The notes below the pieces were generated by a model that worked only from the letters and a program-made list of their open reading frames with translations, made no database searches and was not told the origin of the DNA. A stretch of 64,000 nt of DNA from Microbacterium pseudoresistens (GTDB lineage: Bacteria > Actinomycetota > Actinomycetes > Actinomycetales > Microbacteriaceae), in contig NZ_JACCBH010000001.1 of the NCBI RefSeq assembly GCF_013409745.1, forward strand, positions 1,364,001-1,428,000, in the 5' to 3' direction. Shown here piece by piece: positions 1 through 8,708 of the stretch. Position 1 is the first letter of the stretch; every line of letters starts with the position of its first letter. Position numbers and translations under genes: made by a program.

Positions 1-329
1 AGCGCCGCATCGACCTCGCCGTCGCGCACGAGCTGCTCGGCGGCATCCGCATCCGCCGCCTCGGTGACCTCGAAGCCGTCCATGCCCTGCAGCGCCGCCG
101 CGGTGGCCGACGTGACGGCCACCGGCGTCTTGGAGGGCGTGGTGCTCATGAACCCGCCGATGAGCACGCCGGCCAGCGCGATGAGCAGCAGGATGCCCGT
201 GGAGATGAGGAACGCCTTGCTGCGCAGCTTCGAGCCGATCTCGCGCTCGGCGACGAGCCACACGGCGCTCGCCGTGCTGAAAGGTCCGGTCGCGGCATTG
301 CGCGCGACGACGGGGGTCTGCGTGGTCAC
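1..329 (-). CDS. ABC-2 type transporter permease, partial (NatB-like)
   Basis: N-terminal part of an ABC exporter permease; its 3' end lies beyond the window. It starts at a GTG at 329 that overlaps the stop of the upstream ATPase gene (GTGA), so the two are translationally coupled. The visible residues have a short cytoplasmic N-terminus with the pattern LVAEREIGSKLRSKAF, typical of ABC-2/NatB-like permeases, then one long transmembrane helix and the start of a large extracytoplasmic domain. It probably forms the membrane half of an exporter with the ATPase at 326-1222; the substrate cannot be told. Confidence 0.8.
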   Translation of the reverse strand, partial: MTTQTPVVARNAATGPFSTASAVWLVAEREIGSKLRSKAFLISTGILLLIALAGVLIGGFMSTTPSKTPVAVTSATAAALQGMDGFEVTEAADADAAEQLVRDGEVDAA

Positions 330-1222
330 TGGATGACCTCCTTGAAGATCTGGGCGAGCGAGGGGTGCTGCGGGGCGAAGGTCGTGACCTCGCCGCGATC
401 GAGGGCTGAGCGCAGGATGCGCTGGGCGGTCTCGGGGGAGTCGGCGTCGAACACGGCCGTGCCGCCCTCGAAGTCGATGACCTCGACGCCGGCCTCGTCG
501 CGCACCCATCCGGCGTCCGTGGAGCCGGAGAGCTCGTAGCGGAGGGTGGAGTGCTCGGCACGCATCGCGTCGCGCGAGCCGGCGGCGCGGATCGTGCCCC
601 CGGCGATGATGATGAGGTCGTCGCACAGCCGCTCGACCACGTCGAGCTGGTGCGAGGAGAAGATGATGGACGCACCCTGCGCCGCCCGTGCCTGGAGCAC
701 CCCGGCCACGACGTCGACGGCGAGAGGATCCAGGCCCGAGAACGGCTCGTCGAGGATGAGCACCTCGGGCTCGTGCACGAGGGCCGCGGCGATCTGCGCG
801 CGTTGCTGGTTGCCCAGCGACAGCGACTCGATCTTGTCGTCGAGGCGCTCGCCGAGGCCGAGCTCGGTGAGCAGGCCCGTCGCGCGCTCGGTGGCCTCGG
901 CCCTGCCGAAGCCGTGCAGCCGGGCCAGGTACACGACCTGCTCGAGCACCTTCATCTTCGGATACAGACCGCGCTCCTCCGGCATGTAGCCGAAGCGGCG
1001 GCGGTCGGCGGTCGTGACCCTCGCCCCGTCGAGCGAGACCGAGCCGCCGTCGGCGTCGAGCACACCGAGCACGATCCGCATCGTGGTGGTCTTGCCCGCG
1101 CCGTTGCCGCCGACGAACCCGGTGAGCCGCCCCGGCGAGACCGAGAAGGTGATGTCGTCGAGCACGCGCCGGGAGCCGTAGCTCTTGGTGATGCCCGAGA
1201 GGTCGAGGAGTCCTGTGGTCAT
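326..1222 (-). CDS. ABC transporter ATP-binding protein (NatA-like)
   Basis: 298-residue cytoplasmic ATPase of an ABC-2 type exporter. It has Walker A GGNGAGKTT near residue 38, a signature region SLGNQQRAQIAAAL, Walker B VLILDEP and the H-loop SSHQLD. The C-terminal ~90 residues match the extension of NatA/drug-export ATPases. A GGAGG ribosome site precedes the ATG at 1222. It is the first gene of an operon with the permease at 1-329. A 23-bp element 32 nt upstream of the start is also found 32 nt upstream of the histidine kinase start at 10039, so the two operons may share a regulator. Confidence 0.9.
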   Translation of the reverse strand: MTTGLLDLSGITKSYGSRRVLDDITFSVSPGRLTGFVGGNGAGKTTTMRIVLGVLDADGGSVSLDGARVTTADRRRFGYMPEERGLYPKMKVLEQVVYLARLHGFGRAEATERATGLLTELGLGERLDDKIESLSLGNQQRAQIAAALVHEPEVLILDEPFSGLDPLAVDVVAGVLQARAAQGASIIFSSHQLDVVERLCDDLIIIAGGTIRAAGSRDAMRAEHSTLRYELSGSTDAGWVRDEAGVEVIDFEGGTAVFDADSPETAQRILRSALDRGEVTTFAPQHPSLAQIFKEVIQ

Positions 1223-1253
1223 GCCTCCACGGTAGGCAGGCGGGGTGGCGCGG

Positions 1254-1276
1254 GCATCCCCCGCGAAGCGGATTCC
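1254..1276 (-). promoter_or_regulatory. Putative operator or promoter element shared with 10071-10093
   Basis: GCATCCCCCGCG, three free bases, then CGGATTCC (plus-strand reading). The same 20 fixed bases with the same 3-nt gap occur at 10071-10093. Each copy begins exactly 32 nt upstream of a minus-strand start codon (1222 and 10039). Downstream sequence is also alike (TACCGTGGAGG against TACGGTGGAGG). It is inferred to be a response-regulator or sigma-factor site. Confidence 0.5.
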
Positions 1277-1287
1277 TCGCGTGCGTA

Positions 1288-1303
1288 TCCCCCGTGCGGG
1301 GGA
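1288..1303. promoter_or_regulatory. Inverted repeat in divergent exporter promoter region
   Basis: TCCCCCG and CGGGGGA arms of 7 bp separated by TG, in the 197-bp region between divergently transcribed ATPase genes (starts at 1222 and 1420). It shares the CCCCCG core with the neighbouring element at 1254-1276. It could be an operator for either exporter operon. Confidence 0.35.
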
Positions 1304-1419
1304 GCCGGGAGTGGACCGCGCTCCCGCGGATTCAACCCTGGGTTGGCATCGGAGCAGGGAGGGCGGTTCGTAACGTCGAAGTGACGCAGAGGAATGCGCT
1401 GATCCATCGGAGGTATGTC

Positions 1420-2340
1420 GTGAGCATTGAAGTGCGGTCGCTGAGCAAGCGGTACGGGCGGACGTGGGCCGTGCGGAATCTGTCGTTCGAGGTGCAGCCG
1501 GGGCGTGTGACCGGCTTCCTCGGACCGAACGGTGCCGGCAAGTCCACGACCATGCGGTCGATCGTCGGGCTCGACCGACCGACCTCGGGCGAGGCGCTCA
1601 TCGGAGGGAAGCGGTATGCACAGCAGCCTGCGCCGCTGCGGGAGGTCGGCACGCTGCTGGATGCGAAGTCCGCCCACCGCTCCCGCCGCGCCGTCGATCA
1701 CCTGCGCACGGTCGCGGCGACGCACGGCATCTCCCGCGCCCGTATCGAGGAGGTCATCGGCATCACCGGGCTGGAGAGCGTGGCCACCCGCAGGGCCGGT
1801 GCGTTCTCCCTCGGCATGGCGCAGCGTCTGGGCATCGCCGTCGCCCTGCTCGGCGATCCCCACACGCTCATCCTCGACGAGCCGGTCAACGGCCTCGACC
1901 CGGAGGGTGTCACCTGGATCCGTGAGCTCCTCGGTTCCCTGGCCGCCGAGGGGCGCACCGTGTTCCTCTCCTCCCACCTGCTCGCCGAGCTCGCACTCGT
2001 CGCTGAGCAGGTCGTCATCATCGGCCGCGGAGAGCTGATCGCGGATGCGCCGATCGCGGCCCTGACGGCTGAGACCGAGCGCGTGCGGGTGCGCACCGGA
2101 CAGCTCGAGCAGCTTCTGCGCCTGCTTGCCGCCGACGGCGTGCAGGCGACCAGTCTCACGCCCGACACGGCGGATATCGTCGGCCTCCCCGTCGACGATA
2201 TGGCGCGGCGCGCGGCCGCGAGCGGGATCGTCCTGCTTGAGATCGCCCCGATCCATCGCACGCTGGAAGAGGCCTACTCGGAGCTGACCCGCGAAGCGGT
2301 GGAGTACCGTGCCGGCCTCACCGAGCAGGACGCCTCATGA
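1420..2340 (+). CDS. ABC transporter ATP-binding protein, drug-export type
   Basis: 306-residue ATPase with Walker A GPNGAGKST near residue 38, signature FSLGMAQRLGIA, Walker B LILDEPVNGLDPEG and H-loop SSHLLAE. This pattern is usual for actinobacterial ABC-2 exporters of the daunorubicin/bacitracin type. The GTG at 1420 was chosen because ATCGGAGG lies 6 nt upstream and the protein then begins directly with the nucleotide-binding domain; an open frame runs further upstream to 1294 but adds nothing recognisable. It is the first gene of a five-gene run with two permeases, a histidine kinase and a response regulator. Confidence 0.9.
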   Translation: MSIEVRSLSKRYGRTWAVRNLSFEVQPGRVTGFLGPNGAGKSTTMRSIVGLDRPTSGEALIGGKRYAQQPAPLREVGTLLDAKSAHRSRRAVDHLRTVAATHGISRARIEEVIGITGLESVATRRAGAFSLGMAQRLGIAVALLGDPHTLILDEPVNGLDPEGVTWIRELLGSLAAEGRTVFLSSHLLAELALVAEQVVIIGRGELIADAPIAALTAETERVRVRTGQLEQLLRLLAADGVQATSLTPDTADIVGLPVDDMARRAAASGIVLLEIAPIHRTLEEAYSELTREAVEYRAGLTEQDAS

Positions 2341-3089
2341 CCGGGGTGAGCATGACGCGCGTGCTGCGCTCGGAGGGGATGAAGTTCTCGACCCTGCGTT
2401 CGAACATCGTCACCGCTGCGGCGGCCTTCACCCTGATCGTGGGGATCGCAGCCGTCCTGATCTGGGCGCGCACGGGTGATCCCGGGGCTCCCGGCGCGGC
2501 GGTCACGGACCTTCTCAACGGGGTGACCTGGGCGCAGATGGTGCTCGTGGTGCTCGCCGTCGTCGCGATCTGCTCCGAATGGTCGACCGGGATGAGCCGT
2601 GTCACGTTCCTGGCCGTCCCCACACGGGGGCGAGTCGTCGTCGCCAAGGCGCTCATCGTCGGTGCGGTCTCGTTCCTCGTGGGGGTGATGGGTGCCGCGG
2701 CGGCGCTTGCCGCGGGCGCCTTCGCCGCGGGCATCGACACCATGGCCGATCCTGCGCTCTCCGCCCGTCTGCTGGCCGGTTCGGGACTCTCCCTCGCTGC
2801 TCTCGCCGTCTTCGCCCTCGGCATCGGCGCGCTCGTGCGCAACCTCGTCGCCGGGATCCTCACGGTCGCCGGCATCTTGTGGGTGCTGCCGTTCGCCGTG
2901 GCGATGATCCCGGTGCCGGAGGTGCAGAAGCTCGTGGCATATCTTCCCGGCACCGCCGCCGGCGCGCTCATCGCCCCCGATGATCCCGCCGCCGCGCTCA
3001 CCCCGTGGGGAGGGCTCGCCGTGCTCGCCGTATGGATGCTGGTCGCATTGAGCGCCGCCGTGGTCACCGTCCGCACGCGGGACGTGTGA
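2337..3089 (+). CDS. ABC-2 type permease
   Basis: 250-residue integral membrane protein with about six hydrophobic segments and no soluble domain. The ATG at 2337 overlaps the stop of the ATPase gene (ATGA), a coupled arrangement. It resembles the companion permease at 3134-3952: both have a motif ending in WAQ, a cytoplasmic EWSTG or EYASGQ turn, and a helix ending VRTRDV or LKARDA, so the two probably arose by duplication. With the ATPase at 1420-2340 it would form a heteromeric exporter. Confidence 0.8.
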   Translation: MTGVSMTRVLRSEGMKFSTLRSNIVTAAAAFTLIVGIAAVLIWARTGDPGAPGAAVTDLLNGVTWAQMVLVVLAVVAICSEWSTGMSRVTFLAVPTRGRVVVAKALIVGAVSFLVGVMGAAAALAAGAFAAGIDTMADPALSARLLAGSGLSLAALAVFALGIGALVRNLVAGILTVAGILWVLPFAVAMIPVPEVQKLVAYLPGTAAGALIAPDDPAAALTPWGGLAVLAVWMLVALSAAVVTVRTRDV

Positions 3090-3133
3090 TCCCCATGGCG
3101 CCGCAGACGAGAGCAGAGGAACAGGAGAGAACT

Positions 3134-3952
3134 ATGATCCGCACGACCCCACCATCCGACCCGACGGCTTTCCGCCGCCCGCGTCTCGCCCTGTTCGGAG
3201 GGGTCGCCGCCGAGTGGGTGAAGATCTGGACGCTGCGGTCGCACCGGATCCTCGTCATCGCCGGGGTCGTCCTCATCGCGGGCTCGGGGGCGATGTTCTC
3301 GCTGGGCCTTCTGGCGCGGCTGACCGACCCGCGCTTCGCAGGGCAGACGATCTCGGCCGTGCCGATGCAGTTCGTCGACGGGGTGCTGTGGGCGCAGATC
3401 CTCGTGGCGGTGCTGGCGGTGCTCGCCGTCTCGGGCGAGTACGCCTCCGGGCAGATCCGCCTATCGCTGCTGGCTCTGCCGACGCGCCTGCCATGGCTGG
3501 CCGGCAAGGCGGCCGTGCTCGCCGCCGTCGGATTCATGATCGGAGTGGCCGGGGCCGGGAGCTCCCTCACCGCATCGTCCCTGATCCTCGGCGGATCGGA
3601 CGTCCTCTACGCGCCCTCCTGGGGCGAGACTCTCGGCCTCGTCCTGCGCTCCGGGCTCTACCTGGCCGCGATCGCCGCGTTCGCCGTGGGTGTGACGGCG
3701 GTGCTGCGCAACGTGGTCGCGGCGCTGACGACCGTGCTCGGGATGCTCGTGGTGCTGCCGCTCGTGCTCTCCTCGATACCCGGGGTCGACCGCCTGGCCG
3801 ACTTCATGCCGACGTTCGCAGGACGACGGCTCATCTCCGACTTCGACAGCATGGCCCAGCTCGCCCCGTGGCCGGGCTACGGCGTGCTCGTGACATGGGC
3901 GGTTGGGGCCGTCGCCGTGGCGGGCGTGCTGCTCAAAGCCCGCGACGCCTGA
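3134..3952 (+). CDS. ABC-2 type permease, second subunit
   Basis: 272-residue membrane protein, homologous in layout to the preceding gene. The ATG at 3134 is preceded by CAGGAGAG at a good distance; an in-frame ATG at 3095 has no ribosome site. The N-terminus has about 25 polar residues before AEWVKIWTLRSHR, a permease entry motif, and about six hydrophobic segments follow. It lies between the first permease and the two-component genes, so the exporter is probably controlled by, or signals through, HK/RR at 4019-5888. Confidence 0.8.
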   Translation: MIRTTPPSDPTAFRRPRLALFGGVAAEWVKIWTLRSHRILVIAGVVLIAGSGAMFSLGLLARLTDPRFAGQTISAVPMQFVDGVLWAQILVAVLAVLAVSGEYASGQIRLSLLALPTRLPWLAGKAAVLAAVGFMIGVAGAGSSLTASSLILGGSDVLYAPSWGETLGLVLRSGLYLAAIAAFAVGVTAVLRNVVAALTTVLGMLVVLPLVLSSIPGVDRLADFMPTFAGRRLISDFDSMAQLAPWPGYGVLVTWAVGAVAVAGVLLKARDA

Positions 3953-4018
3953 ACGACGCGAAGCGGTCGCCGCGGAGCGGTGCGCGTCGGTATCGTGCGG
4001 GGAGGAGAGGGGGCTGGG

Positions 4019-5218
4019 ATGACGCAGGGCCTGAGCGTGAAGCTCGACGATCTGCGGCGCCCGCCGACACGGCTGGCCGCCTGGGTACGGCGACACCAGC
4101 GCGGCGTCGATCTCGCCATCGACATCGTGGTCGTGCTCCTGGCATGCGTACCGCAGATGATCGCGATGATCCTTCGCGACAGCGCAGGGGAGTGGTGGGG
4201 CTACCTGATCCTCGCGGTCGTCGCGGCGGCGCTGATGGTGCGCCGCCGGTGGCCGTTCACGGTGATGGTCGTGGTCGGCGTGGCATGCGCGCTGAGCCCG
4301 CTCGCGCAACCCGGGTACGGGTTCCCGCAGGGTCCGTTCGCGTTCGCGATCTACACGGTCGCCTCACGGCAGTCCACGGCCCGCGCCCTCCTCGGCTACG
4401 GAATCGCCCTGCCCGCGACGGTGCTCGCCACCGTACCGTACTCGCTGAACGGCGTGCGCCCGCCGCTCCCCCTGCTCGACTCCTTCTCGCTCCTCGCGCT
4501 CATCATCGGAGTCATCGTGCGCAACCGGCGCGAACACAACGAATGGTTGACGAGGTTTGTGAATCAGCGCATCGAGAACGCCGCCGTCACCGAGCGCACC
4601 CGCATCGCCGCAGAGATGCACGATGTCGTCGCTCACGCCCTGACCATGGTCGTCTCCCTCGCCGACGGCGCCCGGAGCATCCGGGAGAAGGATCCGGAGA
4701 AGGCGGATGCGGCCGTCGCGCAGATCGCCTCCACCGGGCGCGAGGCTCTCGGCGAGATGCACCGCACGCTCGGTCTGCTCCGTAACGCCGACGCGGGTCT
4801 CGACGCCAACCTGCACCACTCCGGCGACAACCTGCCGAGCCTCGAGGAGCTCGTCGACGACGTCCGCGCCGCCGGGCTGGGCGTGACCCTCACTCGTACC
4901 GGCCCCTCGGTTCCGGAGGACACGGCGCTGCGGCAGACGATCTACCGGATCGTGCAGGAGTCGTTGACGAACACGCTGCGTCACGCCGCGGGGGCGACCC
5001 GTGCGGCGGTGGCGATCACGCGGTCGGGGCGGGGCGTCGTGATCACGGTCGAAGACGACGGCGCACCCGTTGCCGGGCGGATCATCCCCGGCCACGGGCT
5101 CGCGGGGATCGCACAGCGGGCCCGCGCCTACGGCGGGACGGCGCAGTCGGAGCCACGCATCGGCGGCGGATGGCGCACTCGCGTCGAGCTTCCTGCTCCC
5201 GGGGGCGTCGATGGGTGA
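4019..5218 (+). CDS. Sensor histidine kinase, HisKA_3 (NarL-type) family
   Basis: 399-residue membrane kinase. Four to five transmembrane segments lie within residues 30-170. The dimerisation helix carries RIAAEMHDVVAH with the phospho-acceptor at His201. The C-terminal ATPase domain has the N-box region (IVQESLTNTLRHA) and GHGLAGIAQRARAYGG. The ATG at 4019 follows GGAGGAG with normal spacing. Its stop overlaps the response regulator start. The small extracytoplasmic loops suggest an intramembrane-sensing kinase of the LiaS/DesK style; the partner ABC exporter upstream fits cell-envelope or drug stress. Confidence 0.9.
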   Translation: MTQGLSVKLDDLRRPPTRLAAWVRRHQRGVDLAIDIVVVLLACVPQMIAMILRDSAGEWWGYLILAVVAAALMVRRRWPFTVMVVVGVACALSPLAQPGYGFPQGPFAFAIYTVASRQSTARALLGYGIALPATVLATVPYSLNGVRPPLPLLDSFSLLALIIGVIVRNRREHNEWLTRFVNQRIENAAVTERTRIAAEMHDVVAHALTMVVSLADGARSIREKDPEKADAAVAQIASTGREALGEMHRTLGLLRNADAGLDANLHHSGDNLPSLEELVDDVRAAGLGVTLTRTGPSVPEDTALRQTIYRIVQESLTNTLRHAAGATRAAVAITRSGRGVVITVEDDGAPVAGRIIPGHGLAGIAQRARAYGGTAQSEPRIGGGWRTRVELPAPGGVDG

Positions 5219-5888
5219 GACGGCGATGGAGCAGGCCGCTCCGATCCGCGTGCTGCTGGTCGACGACCACGCGCTCATCCGCACGGGCAACACTCTCGTG
5301 ATCGAGTCGACCGACGACCTCGTCGTCGCCGGGGAGGCAGCCACCGGCGAGGAGGCCGTCGCGCTCGCCGCGCGGCTGCACCCCGACATCGTGCTGATGG
5401 ACGTGCGGATGCCGGGGATCGGCGGCATCGAGGCCACACGGCGGATCGTCACCGCCGAGCCGCGCACGAAGGTCATCGTGCTGACCACCTTCGACATCGA
5501 CGAGTACGCGTTCGGAAGCCTGCGCGCCGGCGCGAGCGCCTTTCTGCTCAAGTCCTCCCCGGCAGAAGTGCTCACAGACGCGATCCGCACCGTCGCGCGC
5601 GGAGAGTCCGTGCTCGAACCGCGTGTCACCCGCCGCCTGATCGAGACCTTCGTCGACGCGGACCCCTTGCGGGAGGCCGAGGGGCCGGACCCGCGCACCG
5701 TGCTGTCGCCGCGCGAGCTCGACGTGTTCCTGGGTATCGCCGAAGGGCTGACCAACCCGGAGATCAGCGCGGCGCTGCACCTGTCACCCGCCACGATCAA
5801 GACCCACGTCAACCGCATCCTGGCGCGGCTCGGAGCTCGTGACCGCGTGCACCTGGTGATCCTCGCCTACGCGTACGGGATCGTCTGA
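5211..5888 (+). CDS. LuxR/NarL-family response regulator
   Basis: 225-residue DNA-binding response regulator. The receiver domain has the acidic pair DDH at 18-20, the phosphorylation site Asp64 (VLMDVRMPG) and Lys in LLKSSP. The C-terminal LuxR helix-turn-helix has LSPRELDVFLGIAEGLTNPEI and TIKTHVNRIL. The ATG at 5211 overlaps the kinase gene by 8 nt; a second ATG at 5226 is also possible. Partner of the kinase at 4019-5218 and a likely regulator of the exporter operon. Confidence 0.92.
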   Translation: MGETAMEQAAPIRVLLVDDHALIRTGNTLVIESTDDLVVAGEAATGEEAVALAARLHPDIVLMDVRMPGIGGIEATRRIVTAEPRTKVIVLTTFDIDEYAFGSLRAGASAFLLKSSPAEVLTDAIRTVARGESVLEPRVTRRLIETFVDADPLREAEGPDPRTVLSPRELDVFLGIAEGLTNPEISAALHLSPATIKTHVNRILARLGARDRVHLVILAYAYGIV

Positions 5889-5911
5889 GCCGATCCGCCG
5901 CGCGCCCTGAC

Positions 5912-7828
5912 TCAACGCAGCGTCGTCGTGATCATGAAGTGGTCGGACAGCTGCGACGGCACGACCGCGGCATCCACGACGCGCAGGCCCGAGACGAAGA
6001 GGTGGTCGATCTCCTTCTGCGGGTCGTCGGCCGACGAGGTGAGGGCAGGTCGGATGCGCGCCAGCGCGTCCTGCGCGCCGGAGCCGATCAGCGTCTTCCA
6101 CGCGGCGGTGTCGACCTCCGTGTTGAGGTCGCCGCCGCCCACGACCGCGTCGTACTCGCCCGGCCCGTCGGCGCCGGCGTCGCGCAGGGCCTGGGCGAAG
6201 ATCTCGGCCTGGCGCTGTGTGCGGTCGACGCCGGAGGAATCGGGCTGCAGGTGCGTGGAGATGACCCGTACGTCGTGCCCGTTCCAGTGCACCGTGGCCG
6301 CCGTCATCCCTGCGCCGGTCACGGCGTCGAACATCGGCATCCGCAGGGTCGCGACATCGGAGACGGGCAGGTCGGTGAGGATCGCATCGCCCCACACCTG
6401 GTCTCCCGCGGGGCCGAACACGGCCTGCATCCCGAGCATCCGGGCGAGGATCGCCAGCTGATCCTGTCCGCCGTTGAGCAGCCAGCCGCGATCGACCTCG
6501 CTCAGCAGCACGACGCGGGCACCGGAGCTGCGGATCTGCTCGGCGACGGCGATCGGGTCGAAGCGCCCGTCGATGCCATAGCCCATCCGCACGTTGTACG
6601 CGGCGACGGTGAGTTCGCTGTCGGAGGCGCCGGATGCCTCGGCTCCGGTGACCGGCGGGATCGTCACGGCAGGGCCCACCAGGGCGAGCGCTGCGGCGAC
6701 GACCGTGCCGATGGAGGCGGCGGCAGCCGCACGGGCGCCGGAGTCGTCCATGCGCACGGCCGACGCCTCGCCGAAGTCGGGGTCGTGCGAGCCGGCGCGG
6801 TACGACAGCACCCACGCCGAGATCGCGACGGCCGCGATCACGAGCACGGCATCCGCGCGATAGCCCAGGTCGTATCCGGCGTAGAACGCGAAGAAGAGGG
6901 CGGTCCACACGACGGCGCCGATCCCCGTCGCCAGCGCCGTGCGCCGCGGCGACCGGCCAGGGCCCGCGTACAGCAGCAGGCGGGCGCCCGCGGCGGGGCC
7001 GACGAGGAATGCGGGCAGCGCCCACAAGGGCAGCGCGCCGTCGGCGCCGTCGCGCATCACCTGCGGCAAGAGCGAGAGCGCGACGGCCGCGGGGAACAGC
7101 ACGGCGGATGCCCACGGCCGCGCGCGGGGAGCGGGGAGCAGGGCGACGACCGCCGCGGCCCCGCTGCCGAGCACGACGGCGACCGGTCCCCAGAGCGTCT
7201 CGACGACCGATCCGCGCCCGACGTTCGACAGGGCGAGCAGCGTGAGCAGCAGCACCGGAAGAAGCAGCACGCCGGTGCGCACCGAGATGGGCGAGCGGCC
7301 GATCGGCAGGTCGATGCCGTGCACCGCGCGACGCACGGCGACACCGACGAAGACCGCCTGCACGAGCAGAAGCGCGACATCCCATCCATCGCTGCGCCAC
7401 ACCGCCCCGAACCCGCCGAGGAACGCGTGCGATCCGACGCTCACCGCCACGCCGAGAAGGATGCTCGGCACGAACGCGCGATCCAGGGCGCCGGCGGCAA
7501 GGCACACCGCGGCGACCGTGAGCACGACGCCGATCGACGAGCCGTAGAGCTGCACATCGCCGCCGGAGGGATTCATCCGCAGCAGGATGCGCACGACGAA
7601 CGCTGCGACGAGCAGACCCGTGGCGATCCGCACCGACGGGCCGCGCAGAAACGCGACGATCACGAGCGGCAGCGCCATGACGATCAGGGCGAACAGGCCC
7701 ATGATCTCGGGAGGCGTCTCGGCGGCTCTGCCGAAGAGGGTGATGAGCGACGGCGTCCAGAGACGCCAGAAATCGATGAGCAGCCACGCGGCGACGACGC
7801 CGAGGGCGCTGAGCGAGACCCTTCTCAT
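5912..7828 (-). CDS. Membrane-anchored endonuclease/exonuclease/phosphatase-family protein
   Basis: 638-residue protein. About the first 320 residues are a polytopic membrane domain of some ten hydrophobic segments. The C-terminal ~240 residues form an EEP fold: AAYNVRMGYG, LLSEVDRG, ISTHLQ, GGDLNTE, EIDHLFVS and LSDHF carry the metal- and phosphate-binding residues. Family members cleave phosphodiesters in nucleic acids or phospholipids; here the catalytic domain is probably outside the cell or membrane-proximal, but the substrate is unknown. CAGACT-6 nt-ATG at the start suggests a leaderless mRNA. It lies just downstream of a 106-nt hairpin. Confidence 0.82.
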   Translation of the reverse strand: MRRVSLSALGVVAAWLLIDFWRLWTPSLITLFGRAAETPPEIMGLFALIVMALPLVIVAFLRGPSVRIATGLLVAAFVVRILLRMNPSGGDVQLYGSSIGVVLTVAAVCLAAGALDRAFVPSILLGVAVSVGSHAFLGGFGAVWRSDGWDVALLLVQAVFVGVAVRRAVHGIDLPIGRSPISVRTGVLLLPVLLLTLLALSNVGRGSVVETLWGPVAVVLGSGAAAVVALLPAPRARPWASAVLFPAAVALSLLPQVMRDGADGALPLWALPAFLVGPAAGARLLLYAGPGRSPRRTALATGIGAVVWTALFFAFYAGYDLGYRADAVLVIAAVAISAWVLSYRAGSHDPDFGEASAVRMDDSGARAAAAASIGTVVAAALALVGPAVTIPPVTGAEASGASDSELTVAAYNVRMGYGIDGRFDPIAVAEQIRSSGARVVLLSEVDRGWLLNGGQDQLAILARMLGMQAVFGPAGDQVWGDAILTDLPVSDVATLRMPMFDAVTGAGMTAATVHWNGHDVRVISTHLQPDSSGVDRTQRQAEIFAQALRDAGADGPGEYDAVVGGGDLNTEVDTAAWKTLIGSGAQDALARIRPALTSSADDPQKEIDHLFVSGLRVVDAAVVPSQLSDHFMITTTLR

Positions 7829-7879
7829 GGCCCGAGTCTGGCGGAGAGCCGCGCCGGTGCCAAGAACCCGCGCCGCGTT

Positions 7880-7985
7880 CCCCGTTTCCCTCCCCGCGAG
7901 ACGACGACTCCGCCCCGAGAGGGTGTGTGGAATCCTCCGTCTCGGAACGGAGTTGTCGTCTCGCGGTCAGGGGAGGGAAACGGGG
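7880..7985 (-). terminator. Long imperfect hairpin, terminator or repeat element
   Basis: The outer arms 7880-7895 and 7970-7985 are perfectly complementary over 16 bp (CCCCGTTTCCCTCCCC). The next 17 bases (7896-7912) pair with 7948-7964 with one mismatch, and an inner CCGAGA/TCTCGG pair follows, giving nearly 40 bp of stem. It starts 7 nt after the stop of the response regulator gene on the minus strand. There is no U-tract on either side, so a palindromic repeat unit is as likely as a terminator. Confidence 0.6.
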
Positions 7986-7991
7986 CGGGGA

Positions 7992-8708
7992 TCAGGCGAG
8001 GCCGTGGCGATGAGCAAGCACGACGGCCTGCACGCGGTCGCGGGCGCCGAGCTTCTGCAGCACGCGCGACACGTGCGTCTTCACCGTCGCCTCGCCGATG
8101 AACAGCGCCGCGGCGATCTCGGCGTTGCTTCGCGCATCCGCCATGAGGTGCAGCACCTCGGCCTCCCGTTCGGTGAGCGGCTCGACGAGGATGCCGACGG
8201 CGGATGCGTCCGCAGCGCGAGCGGAGACCGGCTCGGCAGGCGTCGCCTGGTCACGCCCGCGGGACGACCGAGAGGGGGTCTCGGCGAAGCGGCGGAGCAC
8301 GCGGCGGGTCACCTCGGGGGCGAGCATCCCGTCGCCGGCGGCCAGCGCCCGCACGGCGGCGATGAGCTCCTCGGGCCCGGCGTTCTTCAGCAGGAAGCCG
8401 CTCGCGCCGGCATCCAGGGCCTCGAAGAGGTAGTCGTCGCGGTCGAAGGTGGTCACGATGGCGACGGCGGTGGCCGCATCCGGGTCGGCGACGATCCGCC
8501 GGGTGGCCTCCAGGCCGTCCATGTCGGGCATCTGCACGTCCATGGTGATCACGTCGGGGCGCAGGGCGGCCGCGCGCTCGATCGCCTCGGCGCCCGTGGC
8601 CGCCTCGCCGACGACCGCGATGTCGGGCTGCAGGTCGAGCACGGTGCGAAAGCCTGCCCGCAGCATGGCGTGATCGTCGACGATCAGCACGCGGACCGCC
8701 TCGGTCAT
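7992..8708 (-). CDS. LuxR/NarL-family response regulator
   Basis: 238-residue response regulator. Receiver: DDH at 11-13, phospho-acceptor Asp57 (ITMDVQMPD), Thr in VTTFD and Lys in LLKNAG. A linker of about 35 residues rich in Ala, Ser and Arg separates it from a LuxR helix-turn-helix (LTEREAEVLHLMADARSNAEI, split here by family alignment, and TVKTHVSRVLQ). The ATG at 8708 overlaps the stop of the kinase gene (ATGA). It may bind the element shared by 1254-1276 and 10071-10093, which would couple its own expression to the exporter at 1-1222. Confidence 0.92.
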   Translation of the reverse strand: MTEAVRVLIVDDHAMLRAGFRTVLDLQPDIAVVGEAATGAEAIERAAALRPDVITMDVQMPDMDGLEATRRIVADPDAATAVAIVTTFDRDDYLFEALDAGASGFLLKNAGPEELIAAVRALAAGDGMLAPEVTRRVLRRFAETPSRSSRGRDQATPAEPVSARAADASAVGILVEPLTEREAEVLHLMADARSNAEIAAALFIGEATVKTHVSRVLQKLGARDRVQAVVLAHRHGLA

